Below are positions 25,278 through 33,407 of a DNA stretch of 64,000 nt, in pieces. The notes under the pieces are model-generated. The model was not told the origin of the DNA, did no database searches, and was given only the letters and a program-made list of their open reading frames with translations. Every line of letters begins with the position of its first letter. Positions within the stretch are counted from its first letter, which is position 1. A program made the position numbers and the translations under genes. This DNA is from PFJX01 sp040757575 (GTDB taxonomy: Bacteria; Pseudomonadota; Gammaproteobacteria; Burkholderiales; Thiobacillaceae), in the NCBI GenBank assembly GCA_040757575.1, contig JBFLXA010000002.1, forward strand, positions 1 to 64,000, read 5' to 3'.

Positions 25278-25886
25278 ATGCACCTCCTCCAAACTCGACG
25301 CCATTTCCTGCAAGCCTCCGTGCCCGTGGGTTTGGTGTCGGTAGCAGCGGCGGCCGGCTTGTTAAGACCAACGGCAGCCTTTGCCTGGTTTCCCTTCTTC
25401 AATGTCCAGCCGCCCCAGCCCCCTGCGGCGGCCCCGGCGCCCGCCCCTTTCAAGCCCATCCCATCCAAACCGCAGATCAAGTCGCCGCTTGGCATCCTGA
25501 TCGACGAATTGCGCCACGCCCAGCCGGAATTGAGCCCGGCCGTGGATCTGATGTCCCCCGAGATCGCTGTGGACGGCGCCAGCATCATGCTGGAATTCCA
25601 GGCCCTGTTGCCGGACGTGGATGGCTTTGCCGTGTACATCGAAGGCAACCCCCGGCCCCTGGCGGGGGCTTTTTATCTTGCCCCAAACGTGCTGCCGGAG
25701 ATGAAATTGCTAGTGCGTCTGGCACGGTCTTCCAATGTTTCAGTGGTGGCCCGCAGCCAGGGTCGGTTCTACAAAGCCGTCAAGTTCGTCAAGGTCACCC
25801 AGGGCGGGTGCAGCGACAGCTTCGCCGAGACGGAATCCAGACACCGCCAGGAAGTACAACGGGGCTTCAAGCCTGGATCCTATTGA
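25278..25886 (+). CDS. SoxY-like Tat-exported sulfur-carrier homologue with altered C-terminus
   Basis: A 202-residue protein with a Tat signal (TRRHFLQASVPVGLVSVAAA), a proline/alanine linker and a SoxY-type immunoglobulin fold (PEIAVDGASIMLEF, FAVYIEGNPRPLAGAF, VSVVARSQGRFYKAVKFVKV). True SoxY ends in GGCGG, whose cysteine carries sulfur intermediates. Here the sequence is VTQGGCSDSF, with C178 followed by about 24 more residues (to FKPGSY). No SoxZ or other sox gene lies nearby. It may be a diverged carrier or a protein with a different task. Confidence 0.7.
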   Translation: MHLLQTRRHFLQASVPVGLVSVAAAAGLLRPTAAFAWFPFFNVQPPQPPAAAPAPAPFKPIPSKPQIKSPLGILIDELRHAQPELSPAVDLMSPEIAVDGASIMLEFQALLPDVDGFAVYIEGNPRPLAGAFYLAPNVLPEMKLLVRLARSSNVSVVARSQGRFYKAVKFVKVTQGGCSDSFAETESRHRQEVQRGFKPGSY

Positions 25887-25916
25887 TGTGGGGAAGTCGC
25901 GGCCCCCGCGGGGGAG

Positions 25917-26297
25917 TTACGCGGCAGCCTGCAAGGCGTTTCGCATCTGCGGTTCGCTGATGGGGTAGGTCAGCACGGCGTGAACCGGGAACAGGTCCAG
26001 CAGTTTGCCGATGTGGGGCGCCTCCCGGGGGCCCATGACGATGATGATCCGGGCCTGGGGAGCGATGGGCTGCAGGGTGCGCAGGGTGACATCCAGGTTT
26101 GAAACGTTGGCCCCGGCGTAGTTGTTGCCCCAGCCGTAGATGAATTCGCCGACGAAATAATCCGGGCGTTGCTGTTTCAGGGCCCGGTGCAAATTGCGGG
26201 CGGAGTCGAACCGGACCTCCTCAATGCCCAGTTCCTGGTAGAGCGTCGGAAACCGGCAATCCAGGGGGGAATTGACCAGGGTGTAGAGCAGGCCCAT
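25917..26297 (-). CDS. Hypothetical protein, possible degenerate receiver-like domain
   Basis: A 126-residue soluble protein. Alternation of helices and strands (LHRALKQQRPDYFVGEFIYG, PQARIIIVMGPREAPHIGKL, VHAVLTYPISEPQMRNALQ) resembles a response-regulator receiver: an acidic residue after a strand, then a final YPISEPQMRNAL helix where receivers have KP. The phospho-acceptor pattern is not conserved. It lies 22 bases beyond the ccmI stop on the same strand and may be the last gene of the ccm operon. Function unknown. Confidence 0.65.
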   Translation of the reverse strand: MGLLYTLVNSPLDCRFPTLYQELGIEEVRFDSARNLHRALKQQRPDYFVGEFIYGWGNNYAGANVSNLDVTLRTLQPIAPQARIIIVMGPREAPHIGKLLDLFPVHAVLTYPISEPQMRNALQAAA

Positions 26298-26319
26298 GAG
26301 TCAGGTAAAGCGCGGCCGC

Positions 26320-27582
26320 TTACTGGCGCACGGTATCGATCACCACCTTCACTCCCTGGCTGCCGACAGTCACCTTCATAGGCTTGCTTTCCAGGTCGCC
26401 GGCGGCCCCCTTGATGTCGCCGGACTTGGCCACGCGGGCAGCGAGGGTGACTTCCTTGAAGTTTGACAGACGGTTGGCCGGATTCATGGCCTGAGCGTCG
26501 TTGAGTTCGAAGCTCAGGGGGAAGCCGCCGGCCTGGGCGCGGATGGCGGCCACCGGCGGGCCGCCTTCGCCGCTGCGGGCGAACAGGAAGACCACGTCAC
26601 TGTCCTTGAGCTTGGCCTTCAGGGCCGGGGCCACGTCCACGGTGCCGGTGATCGTGGCGCCCGGGGCCGCAGGGTCGCCGGCCTGGGCTGACAGGTCGTC
26701 CATGCCGGTGAGGGCACCTTTCACCTTGGCTTCCGCGTCCTGCTGGGCGGCCAGGATGTCCTGGGCGTAGGGGGAATCCGGCGGCAACTGCTTCAGGAGC
26801 TGCTTGAAGTAATAGGCGGTCTTGGCAAATTCGCCCGCCTGGTAGCTGGCAATGCCGGCCAGTTCCAGACCCTTGAGGTCGTTGGGGTCTTTTTCCAGGG
26901 CCTTCAACACCAGTTCCAGGGGCTTGCCCGCCAATACCCGGCCGTTGCTGATGGCCAGGGCTTCGGCATAGCCAGTCATCACTGCCGGCTCCTCCGGTTG
27001 CAGTTTGAGGGCTTTTTCCCAGGCACCCAGGGCTTCCGGCCAGTGGCCCACTGCGGAATAGGTCTTGGCCAGGATGGTCCAGGCCATGGGGTCGTTGGGG
27101 TCCTGACGGGTCTTCTCTTCCACTTTCTGGATGAGCTTCATGATGTCGTGCTCCCCCTGGGCCACCTGGGGGTTGGCCTGGGCCTCGGCCACTGCCTGGA
27201 TGGCACCGGGATTCCCCATGACCACATACAGGCCGAAGGCGGCCACGGGCAGCACCACGGCCAGGCCATAACCCAGGCCCCGGCCGCCGCCGACAGCCGG
27301 GGCCGGCTGGGTGGCCTCCGGGGCCAGGGCGTCTTCCGCCAGACGGGTTTCCAGTTCCAGTTTGGCGGTCTGGAACTGGTCCTGAGTGAGCAGGCCATTG
27401 GCCAGGTCCGCTTCCATCTCCTTCATCTGGTCCCGGTAGACAGCAATGTTGATGTCCCGGCGAGCTGCCTTGTCTTCACCCGCTTTCCGGCGCAACAAGG
27501 GCGGCAGGACAAAAGCCAGCGCAACGGCCACACAGGCCGCGGCAGCGGCCCAAAACAGGTATACGGTCCAGGCAGTGCTCAT
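26320..27582 (-). CDS. ccmI: Cytochrome c maturation protein CcmI
   Basis: Inner-membrane chaperone that presents apocytochrome c to the CcmFH haem lyase. The 420-residue chain has two N-terminal membrane helices flanking a cytoplasmic loop (RRDINIAVYRDQMKEMEADL), TPR repeats (DPNDPMAWTILAKTYSAVGH, WEKALKLQPEEPAVMTGYAE), and a C-terminal beta domain. The start MSTAWTVYLFW fits the family and removes an unsupported upstream extension. Downstream of ccmH by 20 bases. Confidence 0.94.
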   Translation of the reverse strand: MSTAWTVYLFWAAAAACVAVALAFVLPPLLRRKAGEDKAARRDINIAVYRDQMKEMEADLANGLLTQDQFQTAKLELETRLAEDALAPEATQPAPAVGGGRGLGYGLAVVLPVAAFGLYVVMGNPGAIQAVAEAQANPQVAQGEHDIMKLIQKVEEKTRQDPNDPMAWTILAKTYSAVGHWPEALGAWEKALKLQPEEPAVMTGYAEALAISNGRVLAGKPLELVLKALEKDPNDLKGLELAGIASYQAGEFAKTAYYFKQLLKQLPPDSPYAQDILAAQQDAEAKVKGALTGMDDLSAQAGDPAAPGATITGTVDVAPALKAKLKDSDVVFLFARSGEGGPPVAAIRAQAGGFPLSFELNDAQAMNPANRLSNFKEVTLAARVAKSGDIKGAAGDLESKPMKVTVGSQGVKVVIDTVRQ

Positions 27583-27602
27583 GGGCTTCCTATTGGGGTT
27601 GT

Positions 27603-28052
27603 CTATTTGTCTTGCAACAGTTTTTCGGCTGCGGCCAACTGGGCAGCATCCAGGGGCTGTTGCTCCAGGGCGCGGCGCTTCTTGAGGGTGAGGTACCAGG
27701 CTCCGCCCCCGATCAGCAGGAACAGGAAGGGCCCCAGCCAAAGCAGGTAGGTCACGGGCTTGAAAGGGGGCTCATAGAGGACAAAGTCACCATAGCGGGT
27801 GGTGAGGTATTCGATGACCTCCTTGTCATTCTTGCCGGCCTTCATCTGCTCCCGGATTTCCCGGCGCAGGTCTTCCGCCAGTTCGGCGTGGGAACCCGCC
27901 AGGGATTCGTTCTGGCAAACCAGACAGCGCAAGTCCTCGGCCATCTTCACCAGGCGTTGCTCGATGATCGGGTCTTCGGCGTTGGGAGCGGCTTCGTTGG
28001 CATAGGCCGGCAAAGCAGCTGCCATCAGGAAAGCGAAAATCCAGTGCTTCAT
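27603..28052 (-). CDS. ccmH: Cytochrome c maturation protein CcmH (CcmL type)
   Basis: Membrane-anchored periplasmic thiol protein that reduces apocytochrome CXXCH cysteines. The 149-residue chain has a signal peptide, the redox motif LRCLVCQNESLAGSHAELA, and a membrane helix near residues 105–125 (YLLWLGPFLFLLIGGGAW). It overlaps ccmG by four bases (ATGA). Length fits the short CcmH form that works beside a separate CcmI. Confidence 0.96.
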   Translation of the reverse strand: MKHWIFAFLMAAALPAYANEAAPNAEDPIIEQRLVKMAEDLRCLVCQNESLAGSHAELAEDLRREIREQMKAGKNDKEVIEYLTTRYGDFVLYEPPFKPVTYLLWLGPFLFLLIGGGAWYLTLKKRRALEQQPLDAAQLAAAEKLLQDK

Positions 28053-28570
28053 GCGCCCAGCTCCTTCAGCTTCGGCTCGAACTTGTTCTTCCATACCTCG
28101 CCATCGATGGGGCCCACGTGCTTCAGCCGCACGATGCCTGCCTTGTCGATGATGTAGGTCTCCGGGGTGCCGGTAACGCCGTAGTCGATGCCCACCTTGC
28201 CGGAAACGTCATCCGGCACGGCGAAGTAGGGACTGCCCTGCTGGGCCAGCAAGGCGGCGGCTTCCCGGTCCTTGTCCTTCCAGTTCAGGCCGACGATGGG
28301 CACGGTCTGGCTTTGGGACAAAGCCATGAGCACGCCGTGTTCCTGGCGGCAGGACACGCACCAGGGAGCCCAGACGTTGAGCACCCAGACACGGCCCTTC
28401 ATATCTGCCGGGCTGAACACCATGGCTTCGTTACCCACCACAGGCAGGGCGAAATCCGGGGCCGGCTTGCCGATGAAAGGGGACGGCACTTCCCGGGGGT
28501 TGAGGAACAGCCCCTTGGCGAAAAAACCCACCAGAACCAGAAAGACGACGAGAGGCAGCCAGCGCTTCAT
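28049..28570 (-). CDS. ccmG: Thiol:disulfide oxidoreductase CcmG/DsbE
   Basis: Membrane-anchored thioredoxin-like protein acting with CcmH to keep apocytochrome thiols reduced. It has 173 residues with an N-terminal anchor (MKRWLPLVVFLVLVGFFAKG), the motif WAPWCVSCRQEH and the family's GVTGTPETYIIDKAG region. It starts three bases inside the end of ccmF, and its stop overlaps the ccmH start. Confidence 0.96.
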   Translation of the reverse strand: MKRWLPLVVFLVLVGFFAKGLFLNPREVPSPFIGKPAPDFALPVVGNEAMVFSPADMKGRVWVLNVWAPWCVSCRQEHGVLMALSQSQTVPIVGLNWKDKDREAAALLAQQGSPYFAVPDDVSGKVGIDYGVTGTPETYIIDKAGIVRLKHVGPIDGEVWKNKFEPKLKELGA

Positions 28571-28572
28571 GA

Positions 28573-30537
28573 TCAGCTGCCTTGGGCCACGGCGCCGGCC
28601 GGGGCCGTAGCCTTGCGCACATTGATCCGGTAGCGCCGGTCTGACGCCGCCAAAAAGCCGCCGATGACCATTACCACCGCGCCCAGCCACAGCCAGTTGA
28701 TATAGGGCTTGTGGAACACCCGCACCGCCCAGGACTTGGCCTCGTCATCCAGAGGCTCCCCCAGGGCCACGTACACGTCCCGGAAGAAGTTGGGGTGGAT
28801 GTCAGCTTCGGTCATGGGCATGCCGGAGGCGTTGTAGATGCGTTTTTCCGGATGCAGAGTGGCGATCTTCTTGCCGCCCTGGCTGACCTCAATGGTGCCC
28901 CGGGCCGCGCGGTAGTTGGGGCCATCGTATTCCGTGGTGCCCTGGAAGGTGAAGGTGTAGCCCGCCAGGCTGGTGTGGTCCCCCACGTTCATGCGCACAT
29001 CCCGTTCCTGCTCGTAGTTGGCCACCAGGGTGATGCCGGCAATGCCCCAGGCCAAGCCCAGGTGGGCCAGTTGCATGCCCCAGAAAGCCCGGGGCAGGCT
29101 GGTCAGGCGGGTGCCATTCTTCATGCGGTCGCGGAAGCCCAGCAGGCCGGTCAGCACAATCCAGATGGCCAGGAAGAAGCCCAGGGTGGCCCAGGGGTTG
29201 AAGCCTTCCAGGGTCAGGGGCAACAGGAAACCGGTGACCACAGCCACGGCGAAGGCCCATTTCAGGCGACTAGCCATATCCGGCAGGCTGGCTTCCTTCC
29301 AGCGGGCCAGAGGCCCCACGCCCATGAGGAACAGCACCGGCGCCATGACGGGCACGAACACGGCATTGAAGTAGGGAGGGCCGACAGAGATCTTGCCCAT
29401 GCCCATGGCATCCATGAACAGGGGGTAGAGGGTGCCCAACAGCACGGACCCCATGGCGGCCAGCAGCACCACGTTATTGGCCAGCAGCATGGCCTCCCGG
29501 GAGAACCAGGTGAAAGCACCGCCTGTGACCATCTTCGGGGCCCGCCAGGCATACAGCACCAGGGAGCCGCCGATCACCACCGCCAGGAAACCCAGGATGA
29601 ATGCGCCCCGGGATGGGTCCGTGGCGAAGGCATGCACCGAGGAAAGCACCCCGGAACGCACCAGGAAAGTACCCAGCAGGGACAGGGAGAAAGCGATCAG
29701 GGCCAGGAGCACGGTCCAGGCCTTGAAGGCGCCCCGCTTTTCCGTCACTGCCAGGGAATGGATCAGGGCGGTACCCGCCAGCCAGGGCATGAAGGAGGCA
29801 TTTTCCGTGGGGTCCCAGAACCACCAGCCCCCCCAGCCCAGTTCCCGGTAGGCCCACCAGGCTCCCAGGACGATACCAGCGGTGAGGAAGGCCCAGGCCA
29901 CCGTGGTCCAGGGGCGGGACCAGCGGGCCCAGGCGGCATCCAGCTTGCCGGACAACAGGGCGGCGATGGCGAAGGCAAAGGCTACGGCGAAACCCACATA
30001 GCCCATGTACAGCATGGGCGGATGGATGATCATGCCCCAGTCCTGGAGCAAGGGGTTCATGTCCCGACCATCGGGGGCAGCAGGCACCAGCCGGTCGAAG
30101 GGGTTGGAGGTGACCAGCAGGAATGCCAGGAAGCCCACGGAGATCAGCCCCATGATGCCCAGCACTCGAGCCACCATGTCATCCGGCAGGTGGCGGGAGA
30201 ACACGGACACCGCCGTGGTCCAGAGGGACAGGATGAGCACCCACATGAGCATGGAACCCTCATGGGAGCCCCAGGTGGCGGTGATACGGTAGACCTCGGG
30301 CAACTGGGAGAAGGAGTTGCGGGCCACGTTCTCCACGGAGAAATCGTTGGTCAGGAAGGCATAAACCAGACACGCATAAGCCAGGGCCACAAACACGAAC
30401 TGGCCCTGGGCCGCCGGCCGGGCCACGGCCATGAGGGAAGCCTTGCCCCGCTGGGCGCCGATCAAAGGCAATACGGACTGGGTCACCGCCAGCAACAGGG
30501 CGACGATGAGGGCGAAATGGCCGAGTTCGGGGATCAT
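28573..30537 (-). CDS. ccmF: Haem lyase CcmF
   Basis: Large polytopic membrane protein, 654 residues, that attaches haem from holo-CcmE to apocytochrome c. The tryptophan-rich WWD domain is present (GWGGWWFWDPTENASFMPW), as are conserved histidines in surrounding loops and a C-terminal periplasmic domain. AAGGAG lies nine bases before the ATG. It follows ccmE after a gap containing a dispersed repeat. Confidence 0.97.
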   Translation of the reverse strand: MIPELGHFALIVALLLAVTQSVLPLIGAQRGKASLMAVARPAAQGQFVFVALAYACLVYAFLTNDFSVENVARNSFSQLPEVYRITATWGSHEGSMLMWVLILSLWTTAVSVFSRHLPDDMVARVLGIMGLISVGFLAFLLVTSNPFDRLVPAAPDGRDMNPLLQDWGMIIHPPMLYMGYVGFAVAFAFAIAALLSGKLDAAWARWSRPWTTVAWAFLTAGIVLGAWWAYRELGWGGWWFWDPTENASFMPWLAGTALIHSLAVTEKRGAFKAWTVLLALIAFSLSLLGTFLVRSGVLSSVHAFATDPSRGAFILGFLAVVIGGSLVLYAWRAPKMVTGGAFTWFSREAMLLANNVVLLAAMGSVLLGTLYPLFMDAMGMGKISVGPPYFNAVFVPVMAPVLFLMGVGPLARWKEASLPDMASRLKWAFAVAVVTGFLLPLTLEGFNPWATLGFFLAIWIVLTGLLGFRDRMKNGTRLTSLPRAFWGMQLAHLGLAWGIAGITLVANYEQERDVRMNVGDHTSLAGYTFTFQGTTEYDGPNYRAARGTIEVSQGGKKIATLHPEKRIYNASGMPMTEADIHPNFFRDVYVALGEPLDDEAKSWAVRVFHKPYINWLWLGAVVMVIGGFLAASDRRYRINVRKATAPAGAVAQGS

Positions 30538-30554
30538 GGGCGGTGCTCCTTGCT

Positions 30555-30615
30555 GTCACTCCCGCGCGGGGGACATTGAATCTGAATTCTGGATTCCCGC
30601 CTGGGCGGGAATGAC
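30555..30615. repeat. Dispersed palindromic repeat between ccmE and ccmF
   Basis: GTCACTCCCGCGCGGGG… and GGATTCCCGCCTGGGCGGGAATGAC-type arms make an imperfect inverted repeat with an inner perfect hairpin TTCCCGCC-TG-GGCGGGAA. It is the same family as the urtA–urtB element. In the ccm transcript it could form a stabilising or attenuating hairpin. Confidence 0.75.
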
Positions 30616-30622
30616 GAATAAG

Positions 30623-31069
30623 TTACTGGGCCAGGGTCTGTTGCGCCTTGGCTGCCTGTTCTAGTGCATGGGCGGCCTCCGGGGGCATGTAGTTCTCGTC
30701 GTGTTTGGCGAGTACCTGGCTGGCTGTAAACAGTCCACTGGCGTCCAGTTTGCCTTCCGCCACCACGCCTTTGCCTTCCTTGAACAGGTCCGGGAGGATG
30801 CCCTTGTAGGTGACAGGGATGGATTTCGCCGTATCGGTCACCACGAAGCTCACCGTCAGGCCATCCGGATCCCGCTTCACGCTGCCATCTTCCACCAGGC
30901 CACCGATGCGGAAGGCACGATCCGTGGGAGCCTTGCCCTGGGCCACTTCGGTGGGCGAGAAGAAGAACACCAGATTGCTCTGAAAGGCATTCAGGACCAG
31001 GGCGGCAGCGATGCCGATGCCCGCCAGGCCCAATACGATGACCATCAGTTTCTTGTGCCGCGATTTCAT
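30623..31069 (-). CDS. ccmE: Haem chaperone CcmE
   Basis: Periplasmic, membrane-anchored haem carrier, 148 residues. It has an N-terminal anchor (LMVIVLGLAGIGIAAALVL), the OB-fold core (RAFRIGGLVEDGSVKRDPDG) and the haem-binding histidine in VLAKHDENYMPPE. The start MKSRHKKLMV overlaps the ccmD stop. A lengthy upstream extension is ccmD sequence in another frame and is rejected. Confidence 0.96.
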   Translation of the reverse strand: MKSRHKKLMVIVLGLAGIGIAAALVLNAFQSNLVFFFSPTEVAQGKAPTDRAFRIGGLVEDGSVKRDPDGLTVSFVVTDTAKSIPVTYKGILPDLFKEGKGVVAEGKLDASGLFTASQVLAKHDENYMPPEAAHALEQAAKAQQTLAQ

Positions 31070-31239
31070 TGTTCTTCCCACTGCTGCATGCGCTTGAGTC
31101 GGCGGCGAGTGTCGCCGGCAGCGCGTTTCAACAAAATGACCTCGATCAAGACCACCAGGGCCGTGACGCCATAGGAACCCCATACGTAGAAGCCGTAACC
31201 CCCCATGTCCCAGAATTCGGACCAGCTTGCCCATTCCAT
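31066..31239 (-). CDS. ccmD: Haem exporter protein CcmD
   Basis: Tiny membrane protein, 57 residues, that helps release holo-CcmE from the CcmABC complex. Translation gives MEWASWSEFWDMGGYGFYVW, then a single membrane helix (GVTALVVLIEVILL) and a basic tail ending RRRLKRMQQWEEQ, the typical CcmD layout. Its stop overlaps the ccmE start (ATGA), and it begins one base after ccmC. Confidence 0.93.
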   Translation of the reverse strand: MEWASWSEFWDMGGYGFYVWGSYGVTALVVLIEVILLKRAAGDTRRRLKRMQQWEEQ

Positions 31240-31240
31240 C

Positions 31241-31972
31241 TCAGTTCCCCTTTTCCAGAATGGCCTTTACCCAGTCCGTATGCCGTTCCCGCTCCAGGAT
31301 GATGCGGCGCACCCGGACCAGGGCCACGGCAATGGTGTAGAACCAGGCTGCAAAGGCCAGGACCAGCATGCCTTCCAGCATGAGGGCATCCATGCTGGTG
31401 CCGCTGGGTTTGATAGAGGCGCCCTGGTGCAGGGTGTTCCACCATTTCACGGAAAAATAAATGATGGGCACGTTGATGGCGCCGATGAGGGTGAGTAGTG
31501 AACCGGCCCGGTCCCCTCGCTTGATGTCGTCGATGGCGGCCCACAGGGCGATGATGCCCACGTACAGGAACAGGAGGATCAGTTCCGAGGTCAGCCGGGC
31601 GTCCCACACCCACCAGGCCCCCCACATGGGCTTGCCCCACCAGGCGCCGGTCCACAGGGCCACGAAGGTGAACATGGCGCCGGTGGGGGCCAGAGCCCGG
31701 GCCATCATGAAGGACAGGCGGGTATTGAAGGCCAGGCCGATGGCCCCCCAGAAGGCCATCACCAGATAGATGAACATGGACATCCAGGCCGCCGGCACGT
31801 GGATGAAGATGATGCGGTAGGCCTCGCCCTGCTGGAAATCCGTGGGCGCCAGGAAAAAGCCCACATACAGGCCCCACAGGGTGAGAATGCCCGCGCCCCA
31901 GGCAAACCAGGGAATCAGCTTGCCGGCGAGGTGATAGAAATTGACTGGGGAGGCGTAAGTGTAGAGGTTCAT
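31241..31972 (-). CDS. ccmC: Haem transport protein CcmC
   Basis: Six-span membrane protein of 243 residues that loads haem onto CcmE. The WWD motif reads WGAWWVWDARLTSELILLFL, and flanking histidines sit in IFIHVPAAW and KWWNTLHQG. It overlaps ccmB by four bases. Confidence 0.97.
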   Translation of the reverse strand: MNLYTYASPVNFYHLAGKLIPWFAWGAGILTLWGLYVGFFLAPTDFQQGEAYRIIFIHVPAAWMSMFIYLVMAFWGAIGLAFNTRLSFMMARALAPTGAMFTFVALWTGAWWGKPMWGAWWVWDARLTSELILLFLYVGIIALWAAIDDIKRGDRAGSLLTLIGAINVPIIYFSVKWWNTLHQGASIKPSGTSMDALMLEGMLVLAFAAWFYTIAVALVRVRRIILERERHTDWVKAILEKGN

Positions 31973-32637
31973 TCCAGGGAGACACGTAAGGCCGCGGCAG
32001 CAATCCAGGGCGCAATCATAAGGGAGAGCACCATGAACGCGCCCAGCAATGACAAGTGAGCTTCGGCTCCAGTTCCCGCCATCACGCCATCCACGGCACC
32101 AGCACCGAAAATCAGGGCCGGCACATAGAGGGGCAGGATGAGCAGGGTAAGCAGAACACCGCCGCCCCGCAGGCCCAGCGTCAGGGCGGCTCCCACCCCC
32201 CCCAGCAGGGAGAGGATGGGCGTACCCAGCAGCAGGGACAATTCCAGCACCATTATGGCGTCCCAGCTTAAATTAAACTGAAGGCCCAGAACCGGGGCGA
32301 TCATGAGCAGGGGAATGCCGTAGATCAGCCAGTGAGCCAGGGATTTGCCAATTACCAATAGCACCGTGGGTTCCGGGGACAGAACCATGTGTTCCAGGCT
32401 GCCGTCCCGGTGGTCGTCCTCGAACAGCCGCGCCAGGGAAAGCAGAGAAGCCAGCGTGGCCGCCACCCACAACACCCCGGGGCCAATGCGGGACAGCATC
32501 TCCGGTTCCGGCCCCACCCCCAATGGAAAGAGGCTGGCCACCATGACGAAGAAGAACTGGGCGATCAACCAGTCTCCCCGGCGGCGGGCGGCCAGGGTCA
32601 GATCCCGGCGCAGGACGGCGAGTATGAAGCGGAACAT
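31969..32637 (-). CDS. ccmB: Haem exporter permease CcmB
   Basis: Membrane subunit of the CcmAB ABC complex, 222 residues with about six helices. Characteristic segments are LRRDLTLAARRRGDWLIAQFFFV near the start, LARLFEDDHRDGSLEHMVLSP and LPLYVPALIFGAGAVDG. The ATG at 32637 overlaps the ccmA stop; sequence upstream in frame is ccmA in another reading. Confidence 0.96.
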   Translation of the reverse strand: MFRFILAVLRRDLTLAARRRGDWLIAQFFFVMVASLFPLGVGPEPEMLSRIGPGVLWVAATLASLLSLARLFEDDHRDGSLEHMVLSPEPTVLLVIGKSLAHWLIYGIPLLMIAPVLGLQFNLSWDAIMVLELSLLLGTPILSLLGGVGAALTLGLRGGGVLLTLLILPLYVPALIFGAGAVDGVMAGTGAEAHLSLLGAFMVLSLMIAPWIAAAALRVSLE

Positions 32638-33287
32638 CAGGCCAGCTCCGGTATCGCCACGTTGCCTACCAGCAGCCTTTGCACCTTCACGCCGGCCAGG
32701 TTCAGGGCCTGGTGGGTGGTGGCCACCACCATGCCGCCCGCCTCCAGGTGGTCCCGGATCAGGCCTTCCATGAGGGCCACGGCATGGACATCCAGGCCGG
32801 TGAGGGGCTCGTCCAGAATCCACAGGGTAGCGCCCGCCAGCAGCAGAGCTGCCAGGGCCACCCGACGACGCTGACCGAAGGACAGCACCCGGCAGGGCAG
32901 GTCCAGGCAGCGGGACAGACCCAGGCGTTCCAGCAGGGCGGCAGCCTGACCTTCATTGAAACGCCGACCTTGCAGACCTTCTGCAAAACGCAGGTTTTCC
33001 AGGGGGTTCAGATCATCCTTTACGCCGTTGGCATGGCCCAGGTACATCATGGCGCCGTGATAGGCCTCCCGCTGGCGGGCGATGGGCTCGCCGCACCAGC
33101 GCACCTCCCCGGCCTCGGGCCGGGACAGGCCGGTAAGCAGGCGCAGCAGGCTGGTCTTGCCCTGGCCGTTGCCTCCCTGCACCAGCAACAGTTCGCCCGC
33201 CTGCATGCTGAAGTTCATGCCCTTGAACAGCAGCCGGTCACCCCGGGCGCAGGCAAGGTCATGGACGGAAAGAGTGGAAACGGTCAT
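32637..33287 (-). CDS. ccmA: Haem exporter ATP-binding protein CcmA
   Basis: ATPase that drives release of holo-CcmE, 216 residues. Walker A GGNGQGKTSLLRLL, the CcmA-type signature LSFGQRRRVALAALLL and Walker B LWILDEPLTGLDVHAV are present. It is the first gene of the complete ccmABCDEFGHI operon. Its promoter should lie in the 70 bases between it and the terminator at 33359. Confidence 0.97.
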   Translation of the reverse strand: MTVSTLSVHDLACARGDRLLFKGMNFSMQAGELLLVQGGNGQGKTSLLRLLTGLSRPEAGEVRWCGEPIARQREAYHGAMMYLGHANGVKDDLNPLENLRFAEGLQGRRFNEGQAAALLERLGLSRCLDLPCRVLSFGQRRRVALAALLLAGATLWILDEPLTGLDVHAVALMEGLIRDHLEAGGMVVATTHQALNLAGVKVQRLLVGNVAIPELA

Positions 33288-33358
33288 GGCGAAGGGAGAA
33301 TTGGAGCCGGGGGAGCATACCTGTAAACGAAAGCCGTCACAAAACCGGCATATCCATT

Positions 33359-33383
33359 AAAAAGGGGCGGGTAATCCCGCCCC
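33359..33383 (-). terminator. Rho-independent terminator after the octaheme nitrite reductase gene
   Basis: Read leftward: perfect 8-bp stem GGGGCGGG / CCCGCCCC with loop ATTA, followed by five T. It separates the octaheme cytochrome transcript from the ccm operon. Confidence 0.93.
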
Positions 33384-33407
33384 TTATCCATCACCGCCGT
33401 TACCGCT

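Noticed and set aside
28711..30579. 622-codon plus-strand frame opposite ccmF
   Set aside because: Same shadow-type composition; the opposite strand is a complete CcmF.
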